Shown here piece by piece: positions 11,391 through 56,800 of a DNA stretch of 64,000 nt. Where the stretch lies: NCBI GenBank assembly GCA_964019165.1, contig OZ025277.1, positions 8,964,034-9,028,033 of the forward strand, written 5' to 3'. A program made the translations under genes and the position numbers. How positions within the stretch are numbered: the stretch's first letter is position 1; each line of letters begins with the position of its first letter. Origin of the DNA: Mastigias papua. Its lineage: Eukaryota; Cnidaria; Scyphozoa; Rhizostomeae; Mastigiidae. The notes beneath the pieces were generated by a model, which was given only the letters and a program-made list of their open reading frames with translations, searched no databases and was not told the DNA's origin.

Positions 11391-11394
11391 GAAA

Positions 11395-12270
11395 AATTCC
11401 ATTGCCAGCGCACTTTCAAATTAAAAGTCATTCTTGAAAAAGGACGTATTAAATCTGAAATACTAGAGAAGCAACTGTTCGAAAATTTACTGGAAATTAA
11501 ACAGCTTCCGATGCAAGGCAGACTGCTAGATATCGATAATGCTGATTACTTATTGTCTCAGAACATCTTCCGAAATTACATCGATGATGATTTAGTCAAG
11601 TTATGGTACAAAACAAAGCATAATGTAACACCTTGTAATTATACTCTGTCGATATGGTACACTCAAACGTCTGCTACTTGTGAACTTGATTAGTTTAGAA
11701 TTGAAAGCATGGCCCATATTCTTAATGGTTGCAAACAATTCAAGAACAATTATTCATCACGGCATAACAGAATCGTTGAAAAATTAACAAGTGAGCTTAA
11801 GAATGTAGTTGCTGTAAATAAGACCATTCAATCAACCTTTAAAGATATCATCCCAAATGCTGCATCTCAGAAATGTATGGAATTTAAAGCCAGACATTGT
11901 TACTAAGCATAATAATTAAGTCACTATAAGTGATATAGCTTACCCCTATGACCTGTATATCGTAGACATCTATAAGGAGAAACTTGAAAAGTACCATTGT
12001 ATCAAATCTGCACTCGTAAATCTTGGCCTCAAATGCAAAATAGAGGCTATAGTAATATCCCTTGGTACAGTTCACGAAGTCTTTAAACGTCTTGTTAAAT
12101 TGTCTGCAAAAAGGCTTATCAAATGGTGTGCAACATCAAATGCTATAGCTGCAAAGAACATCTGGAAGTTACGGTGCAACATAGTGAATAGAGGCTCTTC
12201 GAAGTAAAGAAGAATGTGAAGGATTTGCTGAAAGATTGCAGTGGACATCATGTTTGTTTAAAACACATTG
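11395..12270 (+). pseudogene. LINE C-terminal region (post-RT zinc-knuckle part), relic
   Basis: The first frame runs through RIKSEILEKQLFENLLE and KLWYKTKHNVTP to a TAG at 11691. It resumes as MAHILNGCKQF...SSRHNRIVEKL until 11906, followed by further out-of-frame remnants. The arrangement C..L..HILNGC...Y..RHN.I resembles the region after the reverse transcriptase in R2/CRE-like and related LINE proteins. No RT catalytic part is present, so the copy is 5' truncated and dead. Confidence 0.55.
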
Positions 12271-12279
12271 AATTTTAGT

Positions 12280-13685
12280 AGGACTTATATCTACAGCTGC
12301 CCAACAACACCTAACTATGTTTCTTCCTTTACTTGTAATAGGTACAAGGATAAAACCTACAATTTATGTCATCCATTGATACTTTAGAAACAGAGACAAG
12401 AAAAATCAATTATAAGCATTCTACTGAAAACGAGTTAGAATTGACATGGGTTCAAATAGATCATTCTTTTTATTTCCTTCCTTCTCCTTTTTCTTTCCCT
12501 TATTCTTCCTTTCTTTTCTCCCTATTTAATTCCTTTTTCTTTGCTCATTCTTCCCTCTAGGCGACAAAGCTTCCTGCAAAGGTTCCTCGCGGCTTCGTGC
12601 ACTTTTTTGACGTATGAAAAAGCGCAATTCATCCCAGGATTGTCAAGTTTTAATTACCGAATTATTCATCTGTTATGGATTATGGCATAGTCAACTGTAC
12701 GCAAAAAGTAGCTGAGCAAGGGGAAAATTCTTTAAGCCAAACATCATATTTGTTTATATCCTCATTTGCCAATCAAAACGCATAAAAGACAATAGAAAAT
12801 TAGGAGAAAATAATTTGTTAACAGTTTCAGAAACAAAGATTGACTCGTAGGCTCCTTGGTGTATAAAAAACACCTCACACAAAAAGCTGGTCAGATTTCT
12901 GCATTGAGCAACAGTAAACAGATTTTTCTGAACTCTACCCCTTCCCGTTTCAAAATGATACTGCAAACAGGAGATATCTGGTCCTGTAGTTAAAGCAATT
13001 TCCCCAGTATCTTTGGCGTAGCTTCTACTTTGAAAGAGCTGCACCGCTGCTCCTCCCCAACAACATTCCACGTTTCACATAAGCTGATTTCAATTTTGCC
13101 GGATTTCAGTTTTGCAGACATGCTCCTAAAGCACAGGCCTCCTAGTCGGTTCTAAAATCTTGCCTTTTTTCTCAAAAATTCTAAATTATTCATGAAATTC
13201 GACAACAATTCCTAAATTTCCTAAATTTCTTTTTAGATTTCAGGTCTGAAATCAGAAAATATTAGTGATACTAAAGGAAAGATAAGTAACATAGTAAAGA
13301 TTGTAAAGATAATAAAGTTCTCATAAAACATAGCGACATCAATCTAAGAGAATTCTTGAACATGCAAAATGTAAACATAGTCCTATTATATCAACAAACA
13401 AACTAATAAAATATCTGAAAAATTACCATCTTTGAAATGCACAACTAAATTGCCAAAAGGTTGGGATGTGAAAATTGTGCTTGTGTTTTTAAACCACTAT
13501 ATTGGTTTCTTTAAACTACTACATTATACTTAATGCCAATCTGAAATGCAATTACATTGCGATCAATTGGTTTTTAATGGAGAGAATACGGCTCTCTTCA
13601 AAAACTTCACCCTTTCGCAAGATAAGTTATTCTCGGGAATCTACACGATATGGGCTATGCTTTCACATAGATCAGATTTCTAGGG
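12280..13685. other. Intergenic DNA, no gene found
   Basis: Includes a pyrimidine-rich stretch at 12465-12560 (TTCC/CTTT runs). An open minus-strand frame at 12754-13071 resembles nothing known to me. Confidence 0.5.
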
Positions 13686-13689
13686 AAAC

Positions 13690-14025
13690 ATGCGTGTCAG
13701 TCACGACACCGCAGTGACTTCCAATTGGTCAAGTACTGTATAGCTTCCATTACATGTTGAATATCAGAAAACAACAAAGAAGACAACGAAGAATCTCCTC
13801 AGAATACGCCCTTTGGAAATAAAGGGATCAGGGCTAGAGGGCACAAAAAGGGTTAAAAAATGGAAAGACACTTAAGCAAGGCGTATTCTGAGGAAATTTT
13901 ATTTTCGCATGCCCTTATCTTCTACTTCGTTGTCTTGTGATATTCAACATTTAATAGAGACTACGCAGTATAGTTATTTGACCAATGAGAGGTCGGAGCG
14001 AAGTCGTGATATATCCGCATGATCT
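13690..14025. mobile_element. Imperfect inverted-repeat MITE
   Basis: Matching arms point inward: CACGAC, then CCAATTGGTCAA, GTTGAATATCA, GAAGACAACGAAG and CAGAATACGCC on the left. Their reverse complements appear in the opposite order on the right (GGCGTATTCTGAGGA at 13880, CTTCGTTGTCTTGTGATATTCAAC at about 13925, TTGACCAATGAG at 13978). Arms are about 120 bp and imperfect; the total is about 335 bp. Confidence 0.7.
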
Positions 14026-14159
14026 AGGAAAATTTGCGAACCATATTGATTTTTAGTTTGAAATGCTGCTACTTTGAAAGTAGAGATTTTCTCATCGAAT
14101 GCACATTGCTTAGTAGCGGTTTATTTTTGATGAGAAGCAAGTTTTTCGAAGTGATAATC

Positions 14160-14500
14160 ATTTGCGGTTGCCAAAAATTGTGACCACCAAGTATGGTACC
14201 GAAACTGTCATGTACAGAGGCCATATTTTGTGGTCCTCTCTACCGAAAGAAATACAAAATTCTAGTCCTCTATCTGAGTTCAAGAGACGTTTAATATCAT
14301 GGGAAGGAAATATTTGCAACTGCAGGTTGTGTAAAGTTTTTATATTAGGGGTAGGATTTTTGTAAATAAGTATCATTGTAATTAGGTTTTATCTATTTTA
14401 TCTTTTCGTATTTTAACTGTAGTAGAAGTTGGCCTTAATCAGCATTAATATGCTGCGTTCTTTTTTTCTGTTTTTTATTATAAAAGGCCAACTGCAAAGA
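14160..14500 (+). pseudogene. LINE 3' end fragment
   Basis: The plus strand reads LPKIVTTKYGTETVMYRGH, ILWSSLPKEIQNSS, FKRRLISWEG and CNCRLCKVFI before a stop at 14364. This is the C-terminal signature of a LINE protein family frequent in cnidarian-like genomes (TYGTET..YRGP.LW..LP..IK.S.SL..FK..I..W....C.CRLCK). About 135 bp of 3' UTR follow and run straight into the CATA microsatellite, which may be the element's tail. Confidence 0.65.
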
Positions 14501-14505
14501 ATTAT

Positions 14506-14814
14506 ATACATATATACATACATACATACATACATACATACATACGTACGTACGTACGTACATACATACATACATACATACATACATACATACATACATA
14601 CATACATACATACATACATACATACATACATACATACATACATACATACATACATACATACATACATACATACGTACATACATACATACATACATACATA
14701 CATACATACATACATACATACATACATACATACATACATACATACATACATACATACATACATACATACATACATACATACATACATACATACATACATA
14801 CATACATACATACA

Positions 14815-14846
<32 letters not shown>

Positions 14847-14870
14847 CATACATACATACATACATACATA
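14506..14870. repeat. (CATA)n microsatellite, left block
   Basis: About 365 bp of CATA units with a few CGTA variants near 14545. Overlapping long open frames (YIHTYIHT, CMYVCMYV) are artefacts of the repeat. Confidence 0.97.
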
Positions 14871-15161
14871 CAGAGTCCAGAAAAAGTTCCAACCTTCCTC
14901 CGGCTGTCTAATCTTCATCATAAACTTTCCTGTTTTAAGACAATCAACACTCACCAAAATTCTTTAACTCTGCATTGTATATGTCTCAAAGAATTTTTAC
15001 TGTAGAAGGGCAGTGCCTTTAGCAGCCGATGTCGCATTATCGAAAATTTCGCTGAAACTGGATTGATGATGCAAAAAACTAAACCTTCCTCATATACGAC
15101 ATAGAAAGCAAAATCTTCCTCCGGCTCAGAACCGTGGTGCCGTGACTTTTTCTGGACTCTG
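14871..15161. mobile_element. MITE inserted inside a CATA microsatellite
   Basis: A 291 bp non-repetitive island with terminal inverted repeats: CAGAGTCCAGAAAAAGT on the left and ACTTTTTCTGGACTCTG on the right, identical over 17 bp. TTCCTCCGGCT occurs near both ends in the same orientation. Both flanks are CATA repeat, so the target duplication cannot be read. Confidence 0.8.
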
Positions 15162-15352
15162 CATACATAGATACATACATACATACATACATACATACAT
15201 ACATACATACATACATACATACATACATACATACATACATACATACATACATACATACGTACATACATACATACATACATACATACATACATACATACAT
15301 ACATACATACATACATACATTCATTCATTCATACATACATTCATACATACAA
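15162..15352. repeat. (CATA)n microsatellite, right block
   Basis: Continuation of the CATA array after the embedded MITE, ending in CATT variants (15318-15345). Confidence 0.96.
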
Positions 15353-15359
15353 GAAACTG

Positions 15360-18300
15360 AATTGTGCGTCTTGAACTGACGATTGGATTGAAGTTGTCGC
15401 AGATGAATTCTAGTAGACAATGTGCAACATCCCTACCCTACCGCAATATAGAACAGTCTATACGGCCAATGCTCAAACCTTCTCAAGTTTCCTATCTTAC
15501 CAAGGAAAGTTGAAGATATTTTTATTCTGCATTCCATTATTGACACGCTGCAGCTTCGCTTTGGCCCGAGAGTTCATTTTTGTAGGTTTATAAACTTCGA
15601 AAACGTACCTATCAAACATTTTGCCAATTAGACCTGTACTGTTAGTTCAACAATATAGCTTTTGATTTTTGTTTTTTATACTTATCTAAGAGTTTTGATA
15701 ATTATTTACTTTATTAAAGCAGCGGGGATGATTTTTACGTTTCTTAATCACGAGGGAGGTAAACTATGTGTCTGTAAGTCACAAGGAAAAAGTAGGTCTC
15801 ATTGGAAATAAAGATTTGCAAAATTCTCATTTGAATGTCAATAAAACTATGAATGAAATTTAGGAAAACATAAGGAAAATAATGTACTAAAATGTCAAGA
15901 AAGTATTTTCTCTGTTTGATGTCTTGTGATAAAATCTTCGGTAGCACTAACCCGAGTTAACAAGTTAAGTTTTTAGGGGAAAAATGCCTTGACAGGTTCG
16001 ACAAATCACAAAATTTGGCTTGTTATAGACGTTTATAGGTCCCGTTTCCACGAGTACGATTCCACAAAAGTTCGTGTGAATGAGACCTACGTAACTGAAC
16101 TCGTTTGAGTTCACCGAGCTAGGTGAACTTTCTGGGACCGTACTCGTCTGGCGCCGTGCAAACGCTACTAAGTTGCCTTTTGGATATGGTAACATACCGA
16201 GACCGATCTCTTCTCATAATGAGACAGATAAAAGATTGCCTGTTCGGTATTTTTGAAGAGTATAGAAATCGATTGGATCGTGCCAAAGGGGTTAGGACTA
16301 GCTGAATAACAGGCTATTTTGCTTAGTGACTAAGGACTAATGATTAAAATGTGCGTAACCTTGCTCACATTTAATAGCATTTCCGTCATTTTGATGTTAC
16401 CTTTTGTGCCCAGTCTATATCAGGCTTCACTTCCCCTATTCTTATCCCCGATGGCTTATGTTTGAGTCGAAATATTAGTCCAACTATCTAGTACCAATTA
16501 TATCGTAGCTTAAACAGTACATGTCATTTAAAAGGAAGCATCTCTAAAGACGAAGATATGTCTCTATTTTTTGTCACAATTCTGGTTCTAAAGTTCATTC
16601 TCAAGCTGCGCTTTCTTACAACCAGACGAATCTGTTCCAAAACCTAATGACTAACCATGTTCGTCCAGTTTACGTACGACGTAAGATGGCTTCTTATGAA
16701 TAAAATGAAAAATGAAATGAAATGATATCAGAAATAGAGTTAATAGACTGAACCTGCAATACTTCTCCGATAAAATAAGTATGCATCATGGCAACTTGAA
16801 AGAGCCCTGTAAAATTATAAAAACAATAAAATTACTTACTCGCAAGAGATAGCTGAGATAATGAACTTACACGCAAGAGATAGCTGAGACACGTGCCGGC
16901 GTGGATGCGTTTACATTATGTCAATGAAATCTGCAGTGAACTGCCAGAACCGTAATCTGAAACTACCACCAGCCACACTTTGATGAAGCACTCACAAGAG
17001 GGAAAAAAAGAGGACCAGGACAACATTTGAGTAGAGAATACATTACAACATTCAGAACGGAGCACGCAGGGAAGGTTCTAATAACCTACTTCAGTCTTTG
17101 AAACTGCGATTGATGACCCAAGGATTCAATCTATCTTGTAACTTACTTGTAACTGAAATTGATGTTATAACACTTTAGAATTGATAAAATAGGCGAAGAT
17201 TCATTTAAGCAAAGAGAGTTTATCACTGTGCGCATTGTAGCCAAGACAGATCTAGATGTAGGTTGGTCTTCCAGCGACGAAAATGGTGACGATGAGCTGA
17301 TATTTGCTCCATTTTCAATAAGGAGGATCATTCATCCATTTGATTCCCACTCTCAATGGTTCTAACTGCAGTTGATGTTGCAACGTGTAGCCTCAGCTAC
17401 TGAATATTCTTTCATAGAATAGCCTGTTGCAAGTGAGTATGATACGGGATAACACTTTCCGGAAGTTCTGACAGGCTATTTGTTACACTGCAATTTCTGA
17501 ATGAAACTAGAAAAGCATATTGCTTCATATACAGCGCTAAAACTAAGAAAATTGTACCAATAGGACATCTTCAGTAACTGAAGACAGAAATCTTGATTAT
17601 TGATAAACTGCGTCCTTTGTTGTATGACAAATGACTAAGAATACCCACCGTTTTACACCCTCCAATTGGAATGGGACCAACAGTTAGGTAAGTTTTGAGC
17701 ACTTCCTCGTATACCTATTTAACTAAAATCTGCAATTCTCTACTCGAATTACTTCGTGATGTCCAGCTATTACAAACAGCCTTATGAACAGCACTGTTTT
17801 GTTATGCTTTCCAACACAAATGACTTATCTTTTCAACCTTTACTTACGTTTTGTTCCTAAAACTGATATAGCTAGACCTGGCAGATTTCTTCATGTACCT
17901 TATTGGCCCTTTTTACGCCGGCCCTTACAACACCAGGGGGGAATATGGTCTACCGCCACTTTGGGCCAAATTCTAATAATCTTTAAAACCAACCTTGCTT
18001 TCTTCCCAACTTCCAACAATCCTAGTTTCACTTTGTTTTCTTCCTAAGTTTATTCTTCAATCAATGATCTCAAAAAAACTGGATCGAGCAATTGTAGCTC
18101 AAATTGTGAAGCCAATTCAATACTCTGGCGGCCATATTGGTATGGTCCCAAACAGTTGGATTCGTAGACAGAGAAAACCGAGGCAGAAAAGGAGAAACCG
18201 TAGAAGAGTAGTAGAATAGAGTTCATAAATAGTAGAAGAGCAAATGAGTGTTAACGATATGAGTTCAGAAGCATTTAGCTGATACTCGCTGTCGGGAAAG

Positions 18301-19480
18301 TTAAGCCGAAAAATTTATGGCTAGTTAAGTTGATGCTTTGTAGCTTGTCTATTTGTCCTAATGATTTTTGAAAGGATCAACTTGATCAGGTTCTTTCGTA
18401 CATGACTTGACAACTTCCTGGTAGCTTCATTGGCAAGATAGTGGAGATTGATTCTACATCAGGATTTTGTATTATCATGGCACTATAATGATAGTGAAAT
18501 ACTGTCAAAGTCTATGCAGCAACACTTACTTTCATTTTGTAATTATGCCACTGAATATGTTTTGTTTCGAATTCTCTCCAAAAATGTAGAATATCCTTTT
18601 GCTGTGTACTATATACGTGCTTGACAAATTCCCACGAAATCTTCTCTCCAGTTGGAGTGCAAAACACTTTTAAGTCTGCAAAATTTGGCAAACATGACCA
18701 CTTCCCTTCTATTACCTCCCCCTCCTTCTACTAGAGACATTAGAGTAAGCGTTGGACCGTGAAAACTGGATTTAAAAAAGATGCTCCGAACAAACCTTCC
18801 TTCCAAAGTCTATAACCTAACATTTCTGTGGGCTTTAGCGGCAGTGGTTCGTTTTGGTAAGCAGTCTCACTCTTTGATAAGAGCATTTTCGACTTTACTT
18901 TTAGAAAATTCTGGAAAGTGTTTGAGTGACTTTCTCCAATTGTCGAGTAACATGTGTAACATGTGTTCCCAAGTTTCCGCCCTGTAACAGCGTTTGGACT
19001 GACACTGTAGCAGCGCTTGGATCTTTGCCTTGTTGCTGAGAATCGATACCCTTGCAAGAGTTTAAAAAACTAGGGAGTTCATTGTTGTTTGAAAATTCAC
19101 TAGAATAAGTTTTCAGGTATTTTATAGCAACGTCAAGGCTGTTAACTGCAATATCACACTATGAAACAAATACGAGAATTGCATGACTACAATTTTTAAG
19201 TAGCATTGTGTGCATGACGTCATTAGGGAAAAGGTCGAATATTGCTAGAAATCTATGTTTTCTTTAAGAGAATTTTGCAAAGCACCCTTTGGACCTATAG
19301 ACTTAATAATGCTGAACTTCACCGGGCCATACAATCATCGACAAATAAACTTTTCGTTGGATTATTTTCTTGGCTCAATCAGTTTTCCTGCTATTAGTAT
19401 TCTGCCACTTTGAATCTATGCCAAAGGCTTCAAAATGACTCTTTTCCACTCCTAGGAACACTGTGCACAGTGCAATGTTA
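15360..19480. other. Intergenic DNA, no gene found
   Basis: No exon recognised on either strand. Near 16670-16730 a plus-strand sequence ending GTAAGATGGCTTCTTATGAA is followed by ATGAAATGAA units; this looks like a LINE 3' tail. Open frames at 17784-18047 and 18740-19057 have no recognised homology. Confidence 0.45.
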
Positions 19481-19495
19481 ATGATAATATAGAAC

Positions 19496-19600
19496 AGTGG
19501 TTCCCAAACTTTTCAAAATATTTTGCATGGCAGTCCCCTACAGCACACTTTTTCAAATCAGGATCCTCTGGAGGGAAACATATAGGTTATGATAAATCTA
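19496..19600 (+). mobile_element. hAT-like terminal sequence, possible
   Basis: CAGTGGTTCCCAAACTTTT begins at about 19496 and matches the CAGTGGTTCTCAA-type end seen in many hAT transposons. No matching opposite end was found, so only one terminus is supported. Confidence 0.4.
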
Positions 19601-19609
19601 CTTTCACGG

Positions 19610-20035
19610 GAAACACATATCACGTGCTTGCCACAGACAATGAAAAGTAAACTTCCCCGGCTTTTCCATGACGAACAAAGGTGGCGCCAGCTACCATAGA
19701 CTGGGGAATTTAGCAGGCTACGCCCAATAACCACCATGCAATATGTGGTCACACGCAGTCTACTACAAGGATGTTGAATATCTCACTATTTCAGGGGAAC
19801 GGCGCGCAATAAATAAATAACAAACGTGTGGTAGGCATGATGGATAAGTGTCCACACCATAAAGACTAACACAATATTACAAACACTAACCGAAAACAAT
19901 TCTCTGACTTTTCCCTGACTTACATGCATTTTCAACACATTTCCCTGACATTTCAAGGTTTTCACTGACTTTCCCAAGGAATGGACATTTTTTCCAAGTT
20001 TTACAGGTTCTGGGGCAACCAGGTATGAACAGTGA
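19610..20035. mobile_element. Short interspersed DNA element, copy 1 (pair with 26695-27075)
   Basis: Left end CTTGCCACAGACAATGAAAA and right end TTCTGGGGCAACCAGGTATG form a terminal inverted repeat of the type GGTTGCCACAGAA..TGAAAA. The same internal sequence order (CCTGACTTTTCC, GGCACACCAGCTACCATAGACTGGGG-like, AATAAA, TGATGGATA.GTGTC, ACTTTCC.AAGGAAT.GGCATT) recurs at 26695-27075. Confidence 0.6.
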
Positions 20036-20486
20036 TATAGGCTGATAAAACAACGAGTCGTACAAGCAAGGTCAACCTCTTAAGGTCCACTGACACCCTC
20101 TGCGGTCCCTCAGAAAACCATCGCGTACCTGTGATATAGAGGTGAAATGGAGGGCTTTAGAGACGTCTATCATAGAACACATAATATTGACTTGAATCAG
20201 CTGATCCAATATAAGCTAGCCAGATAATTACACAAAACAAGAAATTACTAAAGCTTTAGACGACAATATAGAGAGAACTTTTCAATTTAGCTAGTAAACA
20301 ATCAAAGTAACTCTATCCACTCTTAGCAAGATATTCAAAAGCAAGCCCATATCTAGATAAGCATTGAGTTTTCACAAGATTCTAGACAGGATGATCCAGC
20401 ATTGTGAAGCATTTCTGACTATATCAAAGTAAGCAGCACTAAAATAAGTTTCAACAGCGTCCACACAGGTCAAGCAGACTTACTAT

Positions 20487-53012
<32,526 letters not shown>

Positions 53013-55878
53013 AGCAACAAAGCAATTTGAACTGTGAGCATGAAACCAAATCGAATGAAGATTAAGAAAGGATGCAAGGCAAAGTAAAGGGAGATCAAAA
53101 TACTCAGCAAAGCATATAAACTTATGTTCAAAAAGTATTGCACCACCCAGCAAAATCTAACAGCTAACAGCAGCAAAGGGCCCAGTCCAGAAAATTTACT
53201 TGACACCAGTGTCAAGCTGTAAGGGCTTCTTCAATCTTAATTTAGATGGGAAAAGACTTTTCAGTTTTTCAAATTTGGAAGTAGAACAAACTATGGAGCA
53301 ATACTGATATTTTTCTGGGGGAAAATCACAAGATTTTGAAGCAGTGCTTCCTTGTGCAATGACTTTTTACAGTAGGCATAGCAAATCACAGAAGAATGAA
53401 GCATTCTTGAATATATAGAAGTGTGATATTCCAGCATTTCAAGACGAAAATGTTTCAGGCCCAGCAATGTTTGTGAACATTTGGTAAATTGGCTCTTGCC
53501 ATTTAGAGTGAAAGGTTTTAGCTCATGAAGCAGTTTCAGGTGAGTTAATCTTGGAAATTCCACATGTCAATTGAAATTGGTTTAGCATTAAATAAAATTG
53601 AAATAAAAATTATATACCTAAAGAGCTTTATTGGTATATATGAAAAGCTCCATAATAAATGTTATATAATGCAGAAACCATGAAACTCAAAGGTTTTTAA
53701 AATGATGCCCACCTGAAACTGTCCAACAATTTAAAATAATATATTGAATGAAATGAACCAGTGCAGCAGAATTTTTCTACTCTCATGAAGCCTCATAAAT
53801 TGTGGTTTCCAAAACACTAAAACACCATATTCTATATACAAAAAATTAGTGCTTCCACAGTACTTTGTAAGCAACTTTCAGCAAATATATGTCCAAATAT
53901 CTAATTGTACTCCTTCAGCACAATTCCTAATTGTCTCTCAAAATATCTCCATTGTACTATAACATTAGTACCACTTAAAAGCTGAGGAAACAAAGAATAC
54001 TTTTTCATCTTACATAAAGTAAGTGAGCACCATGAACTGCCAAAAACATAGTATTAAGGTTGTCAAAAACAGGCTACTATTAGTCACTATTTTTCTGACA
54101 GTGCAATACTATTTGAATGCAAGTGTACATCAAAAGTGGCTAAAATGTGGGGAGATCATATGCAATAAATTGATGTTTCACATGACTTCCAGCATTACTA
54201 AAAGGTATGGATCAATATTTGCATGTCAAGAAGGAACAACTACTTATATTTGTTTCCATATTATACCACTAAAAAGCCAATCTATAGAGTCTAGCACATG
54301 CACACTCAATATTTTGTTTCAAACGACACTGCATAGAAAGGTACTGGCCTGGCATGGTGTTGAAAGGCGATAAGCATAAGATAACTGGATACTGATAATG
54401 CTGAAATAAACATTGCTCTGACGTGCTGTTCAATACAGAATTTCTAAGCTGAGAAAACAACACAAATTGCAAAAACTTGGTTTGATTTGTAAGCTACAAA
54501 TTCAAGCGCACACCTAAAGTGCACACATGAGACAAAGTGCACACTTGCACACCTGATCTTTGCTCGTGCACACTCAAGGACTCGTCGAACAACGCCATAC
54601 TCTGTAGTCCGGCCTACAGGTTGTGCATACGTATACTAATAACAAGAAACCATCAGTTAAGTAACCAAATCCAATAATGTTGTTACAATATGGTGTATAT
54701 GGCGTGACGAACTTATTACTAACAGAATTTCCAGAGTCCTGACTGTAACGAGTAATTCCCTCTAAATGCGGAGCCAGGGGCAGGACGCATTCCAGGTATA
54801 CAGGGCCGGAGGTCTTCTCTAAACTGTTTTTGGAGTTTAAGGTTGTAACACTTATTCCTTGGAGCATCTTCAATGTAGAGTTTGCTTGGAATGCACCCTG
54901 AAACCCCAATTTAAAGCGAACATGCTATCAACTTGCATCAATTGCCGACCGTGATGGGCTGAAGGCATGTGGCATATTAGCTTACAGCATAGAACCTGGT
55001 AATCAAAACTGGGTCACCTTGAAGAGATTTATATAAAACACGATAAATAAAATACTTTCACATACTTGAAGGCTTTAATGGCACCTAAGAAACGCTGGTT
55101 TTTTAGCTCACGACACCTGCCTAACAAGCAAGCCACCTCTTTCAGCTGTGGTCCTGGAAAAAGGATATGCGAAATCGCACTAGCCTCGTTTCACCATTCG
55201 AACGTGGGTGGTGTGTGCAATGTGCAAAGGTGAAAATCGTTTCCATCTAGCACCACAGCCCCAAAAGGGCGCTGTCCCCTGGTTTCCTTCCTCTGGCATC
55301 GCTGCACGTTATTCAAGTATAAGCACAACTTCGGGATTTGCATTTCCACCAGGTTACTTGGAAATGTTTATCATGCTGGCCTTCTCCGCACTATCGTGGT
55401 TTCATAGACTTCCAAATACTGTAGGGATTCAGTTATGTGATGACTCTAACAGGGCAGCAACAGTCAGTGTTCTAGGGGTTAAAAAACAAATACTCCACAT
55501 AAATTTTAACAGCTTCCTGCTATAACTTTAAATGCTTAGCTATCCAAAATGTTGAACTGTTTTATAGATATATATTTAAATATATTTATACATATGTTCA
55601 ACTGTTATCAGTACTCATTTTTTCTTCTTTTTAAAAAAAACTGATAATGACACTGGGCATGCTGAAATTACCTACATAAGAATGGAGTCAAAATGGGTTT
55701 TGCCTAAGGGGGGCCTATATTAATTAAGTAGCCATTAAAAGGGGAGGGCCGAAGCTGTGAAGTCAAAAGCAACAGAGGACAATAGAGAGCATATGAGGTG
55801 AGGTGATGCAAAGAGTGCAAGAAGTGTGAAGATAAGAAGAGTACTGATGAAGATTTTCAAGGTTTACTCAAAAGACAA

Positions 55879-56075
<197 letters not shown>

Positions 56076-56349
56076 TTATATATTTATAAACATATATGTA
56101 TGCATCACATATAAGTAAATGTTTAAACGTCTGAAGAAGTTCATTAAAAACGATGGCTTCTTGATAATATGTAGATTCTCTCGCTGCGTCCGGTTTTTTC
56201 TTAGGATGTATCGTAGGGATGCAGTAGTTCTTCAATAAGCATATCTTCACTATGAAGACACTTGTGTACAAAGGTACATAAGTACTTCGTGCTGATCGTT
56301 TGATCTTTGGGTATTGTTTCGCTATTAGCAATTATCAATTGGGTTCTGA

Positions 56350-56800
56350 GCTCAATTTTTCCAATTTGCTGCTTGATATGGGGTGGAGTTTGAACCAAAG
56401 AGCAACAGTGACCCATAGGTAAGAATAGGTACAATCATGGACTGATATATCAGTTTGGTTGGTTCTGCATCCATGGGGCTTCTAATTTTTCTCAAGAGAT
56501 GGATTCTCCAACACACCTTCTTGATGGTAACAGCTAAGTTATGTGGCATATTACGTTTATTGGGCGATATGGTTAGTAGAAGATCTAGATATTTGTAGGT
56601 TTGTGTGGCAGCGATAAGAATAGAATTGTGGTACAGATGTAATGCGCTATAATCCACCTTTTTTATCCGCTGGTTTGTTCCAAACATCAACTCTTCATTT
56701 TTTCCCTTCTTATAGTTGATTATAAGCTCATTTTCAGCTAGCCAATTGGCTATTGAACTAAAATCCTCCTCGATGTGTTTCTGGATCATACCGATGTCTC
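56350..56800 (-). pseudogene. LINE reverse-transcriptase relic (palm/thumb part)
   Basis: Minus strand: DFSSIANWLAENELIINYKK then GKNEELMFGTNQR, YKYLDLLLTISPNKR (normally YLG..L), IHLLRKIRSPMDAEPTKLIY and VPILTYGSLLLFG. This is the region after the YADD motif of a LINE reverse transcriptase. It is 5' truncated before YADD and the catalytic core is missing. The sequence continues in decayed form to about 56120. Confidence 0.75.

Noticed and set aside
12754..13071. 105-residue minus-strand open frame
   Set aside because: No family recognised and no start or splice context; left as intergenic.
14413..15360. Long open frames with YIHT, CMYV repeats
   Set aside because: Pure translation of the CATA microsatellite in every frame; no family match and a mirrored frame on the other strand.
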